64,000 nt of DNA from Clostridiaceae bacterium (lineage in GTDB: Bacteria; Bacillota_I; Bacilli_A; Erysipelotrichales; Coprobacillaceae): contig CABJAS010000009.1 of assembly GCA_902363625.1 (NCBI GenBank), forward strand, positions 1 to 64,000. The letters are read 5' to 3'. A program made the translations under genes and the position numbers. A model generated the notes under the pieces. It did no database searches. It worked only from the letters and a program-made list of their open reading frames with translations, and had not been told where the DNA came from. Below, in pieces: positions 55,472 to 64,000 of this stretch (positions are counted from its first letter, which is position 1; each line of letters opens with the position of its first letter).

Positions 55472-55497
55472 CAATCAATATCAGGAGTTGTTTTTTT
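55462..55497 (+). terminator. Intrinsic terminator of the rightward gene
   Basis: AACTCCTGA / TCAGGAGTT stem followed by TTTTTTTT on the + strand. It overlaps the end of the leftward DUF6674 gene. Confidence 0.9.
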
Positions 55498-56257
55498 ATC
55501 TGCTATTTTCTTTAGGCAGCACTTTTTCAAGAAACTTCGCATCATTAGCCTTGTTATTCTCGATCTGCTTTAAATCTTTCTTTACAGAGGTCTTGCCCAT
55601 ATTATCTAGTTTTTTATATGTGGACACCATTTTTTGATGCAGTCCTTCGATTTTATGAAACAGACTTGTACCAGCACGCTGTAGCACACTCAGCTTTTGT
55701 ACATCATTCGGATAAGGTATCGCATCTTTGCCCATCATGATGCGCCCGATATTCTTGAAGTTATGCTTGATGTTTCTGGATTGTGCAGTAATCTCTGCCA
55801 CTTTACCATTGAACGTTCTTACAACACCATTCGTAAATGCAAGTGAACGACCAATATGCTGTAGTGCCTGCTTCACGTGCAGTGTATCTACCGTTTTTAT
55901 GACTGCATGTTTACCCTTGCTTTTGAAGTCATCTAAAGACTGCTTAACGGCTGCTTTGAAGTTGTCTTTGGTATCGTTGAGTAATTCCTTTGTATGCTTT
56001 AACGCATGATCCAGCTTATCGGTAATCATAGATAAACGGGTACGTGTTTCCGGATTCTGCAAGGTCTGTATCGTTTCTTTCAGACTTGCGACTTCCTCGA
56101 TCAATTCCGTAAATTTCTGTTCCATCGTATCCAGATAATCCAGCAGTTCTTTTGTTTCGTTGACTTCTTTCATCTTGCCTCCCTGAAAGAGAGCTTCCAG
56201 ATATTCTTTTATGACTGGATCATCTCTCATGGATACTGCAGGTAATTGTTTTTCCAT
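55496..56257 (-). CDS. DUF6674-like coiled-coil protein
   Basis: 253-residue, mostly helical protein. The N-terminus MEKQLPAVSMRDDPVIKEYL and the coiled coil (~35-100, MEQKFTELIEEVASLKETIQ) are visible, followed by an amphipathic helical region (VKQALQHIGRSLAFTNGVVR). By recall it is of the DUF6674 family in ICE transfer operons. No catalytic motif is seen; a structural or membrane-associated role in conjugation is possible. Six bases separate it from virB4. Confidence 0.65.
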   Translation of the reverse strand: MEKQLPAVSMRDDPVIKEYLEALFQGGKMKEVNETKELLDYLDTMEQKFTELIEEVASLKETIQTLQNPETRTRLSMITDKLDHALKHTKELLNDTKDNFKAAVKQSLDDFKSKGKHAVIKTVDTLHVKQALQHIGRSLAFTNGVVRTFNGKVAEITAQSRNIKHNFKNIGRIMMGKDAIPYPNDVQKLSVLQRAGTSLFHKIEGLHQKMVSTYKKLDNMGKTSVKKDLKQIENNKANDAKFLEKVLPKENSR

Positions 56258-56263
56258 ATGTGA

Positions 56264-58594
56264 TTACACATCCTCTCTGTCTTTTGGTTTTGTGGTCATA
56301 AGTTGATATAATTTTGTATCTCGTGGAAATTTATTGATAAAAGGAACAAGGGAACCACCATACTTGATAAGTCCTGAACCTGATTGTGCATTTGTAATAT
56401 AGGATAATTGTTCTTCTGAAATATTCAGTAATTTTGCCAGTTTCTCTCTATCCTGATATGCCTGATTCAGCATAACTACAAATTCAGAATTCGATAGCAT
56501 TGTGCTTGCCTGCACACTATCCAAAAGATATTCCACGTTTTGCGTGATTCCGGTAGGATAGGCATCACGCTTTCTGAACTGTCGCCATGCACTGTTGAAA
56601 AAGGCAGCACTTTCTTCATTCTCGAACACCACATGAAACTCATCCAAAAAAATGTGCGTCCTTTTACCTTTGCGCCAGTTATCATTGACACGATTGATCA
56701 TGGCATCTGTGATGACTAAAAGTCCCATTGTCTTTAACTGTTTTCCCAAATTGAAGATATCATAACTCACGATGCGATTTTCCACATCGACATTGGTTTC
56801 ATAAGCAAAGGCATCCAGACTTCCATCCGTAAACAACTCCAATTTCAATGCAAGACTACGTGCTTCCAGTTCCGGCTGTTCAAGTAGTTTTTTCTTTAAT
56901 ATATTCAACGTAGGTATTTGACCTCGACGTTTATAGTCTGAATACACTAAGGAAACACATCGGTCGATGATGCTTCTGTCAACGGGCTTGATTCCATTCG
57001 TGTCTAACTGTTCAAAGAGTGACATAATGAATTGCGACTTATCTCCGATAGAGTTTCCTGTATCTCCATAACCCTCGACCATATCCATGGCGTTGATATG
57101 GTCTTTACTGCCTGCTGAGATATGAATCACTTCACCATTCAACATTTCAACCAGTGCTGTATACTCCCCCTCTGGATCACAGATTAGGATATCATCGTTC
57201 GTTGCTAGGGCGATAAAGACGATTTGCTCCTTTGTGAGAAAGGACTTTCCCGATCCGGGTACGCCAAGAATAAAGGAGTTTGGATTGAGTAAGTTCTCCT
57301 TATTACAAAGGATTAGATTATTGGTTATAGCATGCTGACCGAACCAAATACCCTTTTTATCCATGATATCCTGCGCACGAAAGGGGATGAATACTGCTGC
57401 ACTTTCTGTCAATAATGTTCTGACAATATTCAGCTTGTTGATACCTAATGGCAGTACGGTATTTAAGCCATCCAACTGGCGGCTCGCAAAGGCAAGCGTA
57501 GAAAGTTCACACATATATTTTCTAGCAACTGCTATTAGTGTCTGTGTATCGGCATCCAACTCCTCCAAACTATCTGCAAGATGTACTAGTGTTATCGTAC
57601 CAAACATCATACGCTGATCTCGTACAGTCAAATCATCCAGAAATTCCTTGGCCTCATGTCTTTGCTGTTCCATATCATAGGGGATCGTTGCACTAAAGTT
57701 GTTGTTGGAATTCTGTTTTCTCTGCCAGTTGGTGATATTCGTTTCCACCCCTAATAGGCGGTTTTCCACTTCTTTGACCGCTTCATCCGTCTGCACTGTG
57801 ACGATATCCATAGAAAACATCAAGTTCTTGTTTAGGGAACATATCTCGGAAACGAAACTATCCTTGATGTAACGTGCATAGTCGCTAAGATACAAAACAC
57901 GCCCATACTTATCACCCAGTCGAAAATACTTATGCTCAAATATCGGAGCCTTAGGACAGATGGCATCCTTGAAACTATGTCCTTTGCGTGCGGAATCATT
58001 GATTTCAAAATCGAAGAATTCCTCTTCGTTGCTTCGATAAAAATCATGCAGTACCTTTAAGCGTTCGATCGCATCCATGTTTTCGCAGGAAGAACCTAGC
58101 TTTGCGAAATGGGAGGACAGCTCCACTGAAGTACGATTGAAGAAGGCCTTTGCTTCCTCATAGTTATTCCTGAAAACAGTGACAGTTAAATATTTTTCCT
58201 GCAAGATATCTTCTGAACCGGATACCTTGTCTAACAGCATCTGGTTATACTCCTCACGATAGGCATTCAATCCATCCTGCTGGAAAGGAATCAGGATTTC
58301 ACTCTTAAAATCCTTGATATTGATCTTTCGATTATTGATCGTGATTTTTGACATTGTTGAGCTGTCCAATGAATTCAGCAGTTCTGAATAATCCAGAAAG
58401 AGATTCACTTTTTGTGCTTTGGATGCAATCGAATAATTCACATCCTTGAAGCGATATGTCATACTGTAGCGATTGCCTAATTTAAAAATACCATCTTTGT
58501 AGATGGTATCCGCTTCAACGATATCCTGAGCCTTTCTTGGAATGCTCAGTTTGCTTTTATTTAGCTTTTTTAATTTTTCGTAACCTTTTATCAT
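56264..58594 (-). CDS. VirB4-like conjugation ATPase
   Basis: 776-residue type IV secretion ATPase (TraE/TrsE type). The N-terminal domain precedes the ATPase core with Walker A GVPGSGKSFLTKEQI (~443), DPEGEYTALV, Walker B HIFLDEFHVVF (~655) and the Arg/Gln-rich AWRQFRKRDAYPTGITQN. It drives assembly and substrate transfer of the conjugation channel at the membrane. Its start overlaps prgI by 38 bases. Confidence 0.95.
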   Translation of the reverse strand: MIKGYEKLKKLNKSKLSIPRKAQDIVEADTIYKDGIFKLGNRYSMTYRFKDVNYSIASKAQKVNLFLDYSELLNSLDSSTMSKITINNRKINIKDFKSEILIPFQQDGLNAYREEYNQMLLDKVSGSEDILQEKYLTVTVFRNNYEEAKAFFNRTSVELSSHFAKLGSSCENMDAIERLKVLHDFYRSNEEEFFDFEINDSARKGHSFKDAICPKAPIFEHKYFRLGDKYGRVLYLSDYARYIKDSFVSEICSLNKNLMFSMDIVTVQTDEAVKEVENRLLGVETNITNWQRKQNSNNNFSATIPYDMEQQRHEAKEFLDDLTVRDQRMMFGTITLVHLADSLEELDADTQTLIAVARKYMCELSTLAFASRQLDGLNTVLPLGINKLNIVRTLLTESAAVFIPFRAQDIMDKKGIWFGQHAITNNLILCNKENLLNPNSFILGVPGSGKSFLTKEQIVFIALATNDDILICDPEGEYTALVEMLNGEVIHISAGSKDHINAMDMVEGYGDTGNSIGDKSQFIMSLFEQLDTNGIKPVDRSIIDRCVSLVYSDYKRRGQIPTLNILKKKLLEQPELEARSLALKLELFTDGSLDAFAYETNVDVENRIVSYDIFNLGKQLKTMGLLVITDAMINRVNDNWRKGKRTHIFLDEFHVVFENEESAAFFNSAWRQFRKRDAYPTGITQNVEYLLDSVQASTMLSNSEFVVMLNQAYQDREKLAKLLNISEEQLSYITNAQSGSGLIKYGGSLVPFINKFPRDTKLYQLMTTKPKDREDV

Positions 58595-58952
58595 GAGTCT
58601 TGATTTCCTCCTTTAACTGCTGATCGATATGATCTTTTAAACATTCATAATAGATATTGACGGGCTGGAATATGAGCTGACGCTGCTTCAACAGAAAAGA
58701 GCGGACTGCTGTTATGACAATCTGCTCCGCATTCATCTCCTGATATTTCACAAATCCCAGCATGGCAAATGGTGCTGCACCGATCATGCATAGCCAGCTG
58801 GTCACTTCCATTCCCAACTTATCTATACACATAAAATAAATGACAACTGCTACGATACAGGCAATGACTGAAAAAAAGCATTGCCGCATGGAAAGACCAA
58901 AGAATATCCCTTCGGTATATTCTCTGATCTCCTTGTTAATTTTCACTTCCAT
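58557..58952 (-). CDS. PrgI family conjugation membrane protein (VirB3-like)
   Basis: 131 residues with MEVKINKEIREYTEGIFFGLSMRQ at the N-terminus, two adjacent helices (~28-70, FFSVIACIVAVVIYFM and WLCMIGAAPFAMLGFVKY) and a basic C-terminus. PrgI-family proteins sit directly before virB4 in Gram-positive ICEs and probably correspond to VirB3, anchoring VirB4 to the membrane. Confidence 0.85.
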   Translation of the reverse strand: MEVKINKEIREYTEGIFFGLSMRQCFFSVIACIVAVVIYFMCIDKLGMEVTSWLCMIGAAPFAMLGFVKYQEMNAEQIVITAVRSFLLKQRQLIFQPVNIYYECLKDHIDQQLKEEIKTHDKRLRKIKKAK

Positions 58953-58958
58953 CTTATC

Positions 58959-59891
58959 TTACCTTTCCTGTGTTTTGTGCTTTGGCTTGTTATAAAAGTT
59001 CATGATATCCGGTACATGCATATGAGTAGACTCCCGTATTTTATCTGCTGTGATGCCATTGACTTTGCAATAGATGAGATAGACATTGATTCCATCTGTT
59101 GCTTTCGGAAAATACTTGGGAAGGCTGTTCCAAAGCATGACATGTGCAAGCAGTTCCATATGGTCGATACGAAACCCATTTTTCAGTTTATCTATGAAGA
59201 TTTCATGGAATTGACTATCTGCTGGCTGGATCGCATGTTCACGGCTCATAGAAAAGTCTTTGGGATGAAACGTCACAAGTTCCTTTCCATTGGTTGCCAC
59301 TGCAAATACATCTGTATTTTCCGGATAGAACTTATCTAAGATGCAGATAGGCACATAATTTTCTCCACCCTCAAGACAGGAATGGTCAAGATAATAACGG
59401 GAATTCTTAACGTATGGCTTCCATGTGTTACTATCATAAATATCCGGTATCTTGATATACGGCAATTTGTTTTGCAGCCAGTCTTTCGTAATGCCATGTT
59501 CTTGGCAATACACCATATATGCCTTTACTCCTGCAACAGAATGAAGATCATTCTTACCTGCGATATAACGCCACAAACTGTAGTGTCCTTCGGGTGTCAT
59601 TGCCTTTATCTCATACTGCATTTCAAGAAGCTTCATCACATCATCTCCTAATGTAAAAGCCCATGGTGCTATATAATCCATTCTACGCTCTGCAATAGAG
59701 ATACTTGTAATTTCATCGCTGGATCTTGCCGCAAAACATACTGGCTCATGATTGCTGTATTCCTCCATATATTCAGATTCATAATAGTCATCATGTAAAG
59801 TCAATGTCGGTTCTAAAATAAAAAGGACTTTGTAACCCTTGGTATCCTTGTCCTCATTCAAAATTGCTTGTGCTTCTTTCAATAAATCCAT
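58959..59891 (-). CDS. ICE protein of unknown function with YxxYCxxxGI motifs (1)
   Basis: 310-residue soluble protein without signal peptide or membrane helix. Two copies of a GhxxYhxYCxxxGI motif are visible (GVKAYMVYCQEHGITKDWLQ at ~120-140 and DGINVYLIYCKVNGITADKI at ~270-290). The neighbouring gene has two more, which shows both proteins come from one family. Domains named DUF3849 occur in similar ICEs and could be related, but I cannot confirm it. It lies between prgI and the paralog, inside the transfer operon. Confidence 0.6.
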   Translation of the reverse strand: MDLLKEAQAILNEDKDTKGYKVLFILEPTLTLHDDYYESEYMEEYSNHEPVCFAARSSDEITSISIAERRMDYIAPWAFTLGDDVMKLLEMQYEIKAMTPEGHYSLWRYIAGKNDLHSVAGVKAYMVYCQEHGITKDWLQNKLPYIKIPDIYDSNTWKPYVKNSRYYLDHSCLEGGENYVPICILDKFYPENTDVFAVATNGKELVTFHPKDFSMSREHAIQPADSQFHEIFIDKLKNGFRIDHMELLAHVMLWNSLPKYFPKATDGINVYLIYCKVNGITADKIRESTHMHVPDIMNFYNKPKHKTQER

Positions 59892-59908
59892 TCTTTATCG
59901 TCTCCTTT

Positions 59909-60862
59909 CTAGCGTTCATGCATGGTTCGACTTGATTTTGATATTCCATAAATCTGATAAAGATTTTTAAGTTCATTTTTTGAATCATCCGGCAGATAGA
60001 CATGCATGTGGCTTTTCTTACAATACTTGAGATATCTCTTGATTCCATCGTGTGCCTTGACTCCATACTCTGATTTAGGCAACATACTCAGTTCAGTTAT
60101 GATGTTTTCATGTGTTTCAAGCGACATGAAACGAATATCTGCACCAGTATTCAGTTCATTGAATAGATCTGTTTCAAAATTAAATCCCCAATCCTGTAAA
60201 TCTCTGATAAAGGGATATTCTCCATCACGTATCAAAACTACACAAGAGAAATCATAAGGAAAATAAGATATCATGCCGTCCTTATCCTCTAATGTGTAAC
60301 CCAACTCAAGATCATTGTAATAAGGCTCCTTGAGCAGATACTCATAATTTTTTAGTGTTGTTGCTTCGATATACCCACATTTGTTTATCTTTTTGTCGAC
60401 CTGTATTGATAATTGCTTTTCAAAGTTTTTGAAACAGCGTTCTGCCGAACATATTTCTTTATCATCTGTCAGTTTTTGAATATATGAAGCATCAATGCCA
60501 TGCTCCTTACAGTATTCAAAATAAATACGTCTGCCATGATGATACTGTTCAGCATAGACATCATCTAAATCTTCAAATGCTTTCGCTGTTTCTTTCCAGC
60601 ATTCTAAATGCACATAGTCGGATATGTGAAATGACCTATATCCTTTAGCTAATACGTTGTAAACATGTTCTGCTGGATCGAGCATAGGATACCATTCCTC
60701 AGTGGTACTCGTGCGCCATTTACGATCATCACTTTGATACAGATAACCAACGGTAAGATTTCCTTCCTCTTCCTTGTAGACTCCAAATGCATTGGGATAT
60801 CTGCTTGCCGGATAGTTATCCCGTATTTCCTTTATTTTCTGTTTGATTAAATTTTCTTCCAT
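59909..60862 (-). CDS. ICE protein of unknown function with YxxYCxxxGI motifs (2)
   Basis: 317-residue soluble protein related to the next gene. Motif copies are HGRRIYFEYCKEHGIDASYI (~128-147) and DGIKRYLKYCKKSHMHVYLP (~275-294). It also holds an Asp/Glu-rich N-terminal part and the segment FPYDFSCVVLIRDGEYPFIR. Both proteins may act in mating-pair regulation, or as cargo with an anti-defence role (speculative). The gene starts 11 bases after the VirB6-like gene ends. Confidence 0.6.
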   Translation of the reverse strand: MEENLIKQKIKEIRDNYPASRYPNAFGVYKEEEGNLTVGYLYQSDDRKWRTSTTEEWYPMLDPAEHVYNVLAKGYRSFHISDYVHLECWKETAKAFEDLDDVYAEQYHHGRRIYFEYCKEHGIDASYIQKLTDDKEICSAERCFKNFEKQLSIQVDKKINKCGYIEATTLKNYEYLLKEPYYNDLELGYTLEDKDGMISYFPYDFSCVVLIRDGEYPFIRDLQDWGFNFETDLFNELNTGADIRFMSLETHENIITELSMLPKSEYGVKAHDGIKRYLKYCKKSHMHVYLPDDSKNELKNLYQIYGISKSSRTMHER

Positions 60863-60872
60863 ACATTCACCA

Positions 60873-61703
60873 CTAAAGTCCCATCATTTCCTTGACGATG
60901 CGATCCGACATCTTTACCGTCCCCACAAGGATTAGCATGTTGAAAATGATCTCGCCTACATATGTCCAGACCATGCTTACCGCACTGGCACTTGGATCAA
61001 TCGCCGGAGGAGAGGCAGCGAATGAGGAGAATATAATACACGCCAGTACAATGATGGAGCCTTCTAAACAGACACCGGCATAAGATTTCATAAAGGTCAT
61101 GGCAATATGCTGTGTCGTTTCTCCTGCTGCGGTAGATAGGGGAACCGGTGCAATTGCTGTATACATATAGACTTTGAAAAAGCGTCCATACACCGTCAGG
61201 ATCATGACGAATGATAAAACGGTGATAAATATCCCACCAAGAAGTGTGACTGCCCATAGGGGAATACTTTCCAGAAATCCACAATCATCAACCGCATCAA
61301 TGATTTCCTGAGGTATCGTCGTATTCGTTGCGGCACCTATCCCGATCGTGGTCATGATCGTAGAAGTGATTCCCTGAACGATGGTAAAGACAGCTTTCAT
61401 CAGCTCCATGCCATACACTACGATTCCTCTCGCAATCGCAAATCGGATAAACAGCTTGATTGCCTGTTCAGGACGTTTGATTTCTTGAAAAGAGGTACAG
61501 GTCTTCACAATGGCTACGACAAAGAACAGAACCAGTAAGGCAATACCAATCGCAAGCAAAGCACCATGTATCTTCTCAATGACTGTCCATATCGATCCTC
61601 CCTTAAACTCTTCTGGGGATTGTGTCAATAAAATCCATATCTCCGCCAGCTTCTCATTCCATGTTTCGATCGCATTCCTTAGGTTATCTATGATTCCATC
61701 CAT
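60873..61703 (-). CDS. VirB6/TrbL-like polytopic conjugation protein
   Basis: 276-residue membrane protein with six helices (IGIALLVLFFVVAIVKTC; FIRFAIARGIVVYGMELMKAVF; LLGGIFITVLSFVMILTVYG and others) and the conserved AIAPVPLSTAAGETTQHIAM segment typical of VirB6/CD0411-like proteins in Gram-positive ICEs. It should form part of the inner membrane channel. The Maff2-like gene lies 3 bases upstream. Confidence 0.85.
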   Translation of the reverse strand: MDGIIDNLRNAIETWNEKLAEIWILLTQSPEEFKGGSIWTVIEKIHGALLAIGIALLVLFFVVAIVKTCTSFQEIKRPEQAIKLFIRFAIARGIVVYGMELMKAVFTIVQGITSTIMTTIGIGAATNTTIPQEIIDAVDDCGFLESIPLWAVTLLGGIFITVLSFVMILTVYGRFFKVYMYTAIAPVPLSTAAGETTQHIAMTFMKSYAGVCLEGSIIVLACIIFSSFAASPPAIDPSASAVSMVWTYVGEIIFNMLILVGTVKMSDRIVKEMMGL

Positions 61704-61706
61704 ATC

Positions 61707-62021
61707 TTAGCCACCTACAATGATGTTTAAGATTTCTTTCGCAAACGTGATGACGATTCCTCCTGCGACCGTTAAAAATCCATTGGCTCTCTGGCTTGGA
61801 TCATGGGACTTTAAACTAAGACCTACCTGTACGACACCAAAGCCCAGCAGGATCATACCAACTGCACGAATCAGTCCAAAGATAAAATCAGACAGATTAT
61901 TTACGACCTGAATGGGATCGCCATCCGCATGAACGGGTGTCGCAAAGCATAAAAACAGCACCATAACGCAATAAGCGATATATGCACATTTGACTTTCTT
62001 ACTCATATTTAAAAATTTCAT
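61707..62021 (-). CDS. Maff2-family small membrane protein (VirB2-like)
   Basis: 104 residues from ATG 62021 (AAGGAG precedes). A signal-like helix (YIAYCVMVLFLCFATPVHA, cleavage after VHA at ~33) is followed by two helices (FIFGLIRAVGMILLGFGVVQ, GFLTVAGGIVITFAKEILNI) and a KSHDPSQRANG loop between them. Maff2 proteins in ICEs have this VirB2/TrbC-like layout and may form a pilin-like or channel part. A longer frame from 62105 lacks a ribosome site. Confidence 0.85.
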   Translation of the reverse strand: MKFLNMSKKVKCAYIAYCVMVLFLCFATPVHADGDPIQVVNNLSDFIFGLIRAVGMILLGFGVVQVGLSLKSHDPSQRANGFLTVAGGIVITFAKEILNIIVGG

Positions 62022-62110
62022 TTGATTTTTCTCCTTATCTTCAAACAGGAGCATAGCGAAATAAAAAAGTATTTCACTACACTCCTGTAAAATTTGATAC
62101 AGCAACCAGT

Positions 62111-63895
62111 CTAATTTCTTATAGACTGCGTTGTTTCAAGTGTACTGAAATACTCTTCTAAATCTTCTTCACTGAGTAACTCATATTCTTTATCACTCAG
62201 TGGGATATTCTGCCAGTCATCAATGGCATGATGAATGACACCATGGGGATAGCTTTTCATTCCGCCATCCGTTGTATCCTTGATATGAGGATGTTTCAAC
62301 AAATCATACTTTTTATCGAATATTGGTCGTTCTCCTCGAAGGAACAGCAGACAGTAATCATTGTCCAGCAGGCGTACTTCATCCGGTGTTAATAACTCTC
62401 TTCCGGCCTGTTGATAATTGGTCGAGTAGTTCCCATTGTGTCCGCTGGATTTACCAAACGTGTTGGTATCCAATGTTTCTTTTCCTAGATACTCACTTAT
62501 AAATTTATGGGTGCCCTGCTCGTTTCCTCCCAAGTAAAGAAGGGTGTCACAGTTTCCTATAATCGACTCCCAAGCATCCTTATACAATGCCTTAATCTGT
62601 GCCAGATTCTGTAAGATGATCGATACGAATATTTTTCGTGAACGCATCGTGGAAAGCAGTTTGTCAAAATCGTCCGGCAAAGCAACATTACTGAATTCAT
62701 CCATCAGAAAGTGGACAGCAACCGGTAGTTCTCCATTGTGAATAATATCTGCTTGATAATACAACATCTGAAACAGCTGCGTGTACAGCATTCCTATGAG
62801 AAAATTAAAAGTACTGTCATTGTCTGGAATCACGGCATAGATCGCTGTTTTACGCTCTCCGACCTGATCCAGTTCTAATTCATCACAGGAAGTGATTCCT
62901 GCAATACTGCCCAGATTGAATGCTGCCAGACGAACACCTACAGAAATCAAGATCGACTTCGCAGTCTTTCCCGCTGCCTGCTTGTAGATCTTATATTGCT
63001 TTAAGGCAAGACTATCAGGTTTCCTCATTTCCAATCGGTCAAACAATTCATCCAATGGACTTTGGTATTCTTCATCATCTTCTCTTACATCTGCAGATGC
63101 AATCATTTCCATGACCATCGCAAAATTTTGTTCTTCCACTGGAGCTTCATGGAGAAGATATAGGCATAAAGCTTCCAGCAATGCTGTTTCACTTTTCTCC
63201 CAGAAAGGATCACTGGTCTGCGACCCTTTGGGAGTTGTATTGCGAATCAAGTTCGTAATCAGTTTTAGCACATCCTTGTCATCTTGAATGTAAGCGAATG
63301 GATTATAGCAATGACTTTTATCCATGTTAATGAGATCGATCACTTTGATGACATAACCTTCCTTTTCCAGTAGATATCCTGTATATCTTAAAATCTCGCC
63401 TTTAGGGTCTAGTACAACGAACGAGGTATTGCACTGCATGATATTTGGCTTGCAATAAAATCTTGTTTTTCCTGCACCGCTTCCTCCAATGATGATCGTA
63501 TTGAGATTACGTCGATGTTTCTTACCATCTAAACCAATCTCTACGTTCTGTGTGAGCAGTTTGTTTTCTGCCTTTTGTGGATCAGCATATTTCTTATTGA
63601 TTTTGGAGTTATTGCCCCATTTAGCAGAACCATATTCCTCTTTCCTGCGATAGTTCTTCAAGCTGGTAACATAAATGCCAACGCCCAGCAAATATCCAAT
63701 CAGGAATATTAGAATCGTCCTCGGCGTATCTGAAACCCAGACAATATGAAAAGGATCATTGATTGCATTATTCAAATTCGATAATGCAAAAAACAATCCT
63801 TTTGACATATAGGGAGCAAACAGCAAGGCTCCCCATATAACTGGAATGATGAGTAGAAACAGCAGAATATAATCTTCTTTTCTATCGTTCTTCAT
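62111..63895 (-). CDS. VirD4-like type IV coupling protein
   Basis: 594 residues from ATG 63895. Two N-terminal membrane helices (~8-30 and ~55-80), Walker A IIGGSGAGKTRFYCKP (~140), Walker B FLMDEFSNVALP (~400) and the arginine-finger/EQGT segment (YLGGNEQGTHKFISEYLG) place it in the TraG/VirD4 family. It brings the relaxosome to the transfer channel. An upstream in-frame ATG at 63934 is possible but has no ribosome site; AAAGGAA lies before 63895. Confidence 0.94.
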   Translation of the reverse strand: MKNDRKEDYILLFLLIIPVIWGALLFAPYMSKGLFFALSNLNNAINDPFHIVWVSDTPRTILIFLIGYLLGVGIYVTSLKNYRRKEEYGSAKWGNNSKINKKYADPQKAENKLLTQNVEIGLDGKKHRRNLNTIIIGGSGAGKTRFYCKPNIMQCNTSFVVLDPKGEILRYTGYLLEKEGYVIKVIDLINMDKSHCYNPFAYIQDDKDVLKLITNLIRNTTPKGSQTSDPFWEKSETALLEALCLYLLHEAPVEEQNFAMVMEMIASADVREDDEEYQSPLDELFDRLEMRKPDSLALKQYKIYKQAAGKTAKSILISVGVRLAAFNLGSIAGITSCDELELDQVGERKTAIYAVIPDNDSTFNFLIGMLYTQLFQMLYYQADIIHNGELPVAVHFLMDEFSNVALPDDFDKLLSTMRSRKIFVSIILQNLAQIKALYKDAWESIIGNCDTLLYLGGNEQGTHKFISEYLGKETLDTNTFGKSSGHNGNYSTNYQQAGRELLTPDEVRLLDNDYCLLFLRGERPIFDKKYDLLKHPHIKDTTDGGMKSYPHGVIHHAIDDWQNIPLSDKEYELLSEEDLEEYFSTLETTQSIRN

Positions 63896-64000
63896 AAGTC
63901 CGTTTGTTCTTTCCTTTGGTTTGTGGGGCATCACAGGCTCTCAAGATAAGGTCATCGATGGAATCATAATTCTTTCTCTGCTCGATCTGTCTTGCCTTTA
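63882..64000 (-). CDS. C-terminus of a conjugation protein (possibly PcfB/DUF3801), cut by window edge
   Basis: Minus-strand frame open from the window edge to TAG at 63882-63884, encoding KARQIEQRKNYDSIDDLILR and a basic tail ending in KNKRTYEER. It overlaps the VirD4 start by 14 bases. In related ICEs a PcfB (DUF3801) protein precedes VirD4, which fits, but the fragment is too short to prove it. Confidence 0.5.
   Translation of the reverse strand, partial: KARQIEQRKNYDSIDDLILRACDAPQTKGKNKRTYEER

Overview
The window is AT-rich, low-GC Bacillota (Firmicutes) DNA. GPT-type collagen-like repeat proteins with a SigK-like -10 box, a tryptophan T-box, a LoaP-type antiterminator and a Lachnospiraceae/Erysipelotrichia-style conjugative element suggest a spore-forming gut anaerobe, possibly an Erysipelotrichales member such as a [Clostridium] innocuum relative. 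The taxonomic placement is inference; no rRNA or marker gene is present.

Layout. (1) 1-4350: the end of one polysaccharide cluster (+ strand: truncated UDP-glucose dehydrogenase and a sugar-nucleotide epimerase), a terminator, a decayed IS3-family element and a decayed membrane acyltransferase. (2) 4363-17183: a long leftward capsule/exopolysaccharide operon. It starts with a LoaP/NusG-type antiterminator and runs through an aminotransferase, a priming sugar transferase, three GT4 glycosyltransferases, two hexapeptide acyltransferases, a Wzy polymerase, a Wzx flippase, an epimerase, a second UDP-glucose dehydrogenase and a Wzz-like chain-length regulator. The two dehydrogenase genes share about 515 nearly identical bases in inverted orientation. 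(3) 17618-25697: a pyroglutamyl-peptidase/DUF969/DUF979 cassette with a gamma-glutamylcyclotransferase, a PTS-EIIC-like permease, a Trp T-box leader with a 41-codon ORF followed by trpB and a divergent trpA, a MATE exporter and three tRNA genes (Ala-TGC, two Ile-GAT). (4) 25871-35553: a CwlD-like amidase; a + strand cassette of a LytTR regulator lacking the phospho-acceptor aspartate, a small secreted protein, an ABC exporter, two further membrane proteins and a lipoprotein; then an ABC-2 transporter controlled by two paralogous TetR regulators. (5) 36047-39978: three collagen-like repeat genes. Two have an identical SigK-like box at the same distance from the start. The third is cut at its 5' end where a mobile element begins.

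(6) About 39980-64000 and beyond: an integrative and conjugative element (ICE). Its left end carries a large serine recombinase, a DUF6870-like protein, an orphan MazF/PemK toxin with a structured leader, two tiny frameshifted ORFs, a resolvase-domain fragment and two sigma-like regulators. A cargo region (about 44.9-52.9 kb) has decayed ORFs, a Cna_B/beta-helix surface adhesin, an LRR surface protein separated from its anchor by a stop codon, an AP2-domain protein and a small serine resolvase. The transfer module follows: CHAP/lysozyme hydrolase, DUF6075, DUF6674, VirB4, PrgI, two related unknown proteins, VirB6-like, Maff2-like, VirD4 and the tail of a possible PcfB-like protein. The far end of the ICE and its relaxase lie outside the window.

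The least explained parts are the Asp-less LytTR/secreted-protein/ABC cassette (26.9-32.4 kb), the T-box-controlled mini-ORF with a TrpA that lacks its catalytic Asp, and the ICE insertion in a collagen-like gene. Several genes in the ICE carry single-base breaks, so decay or assembly indels should be kept in mind there.
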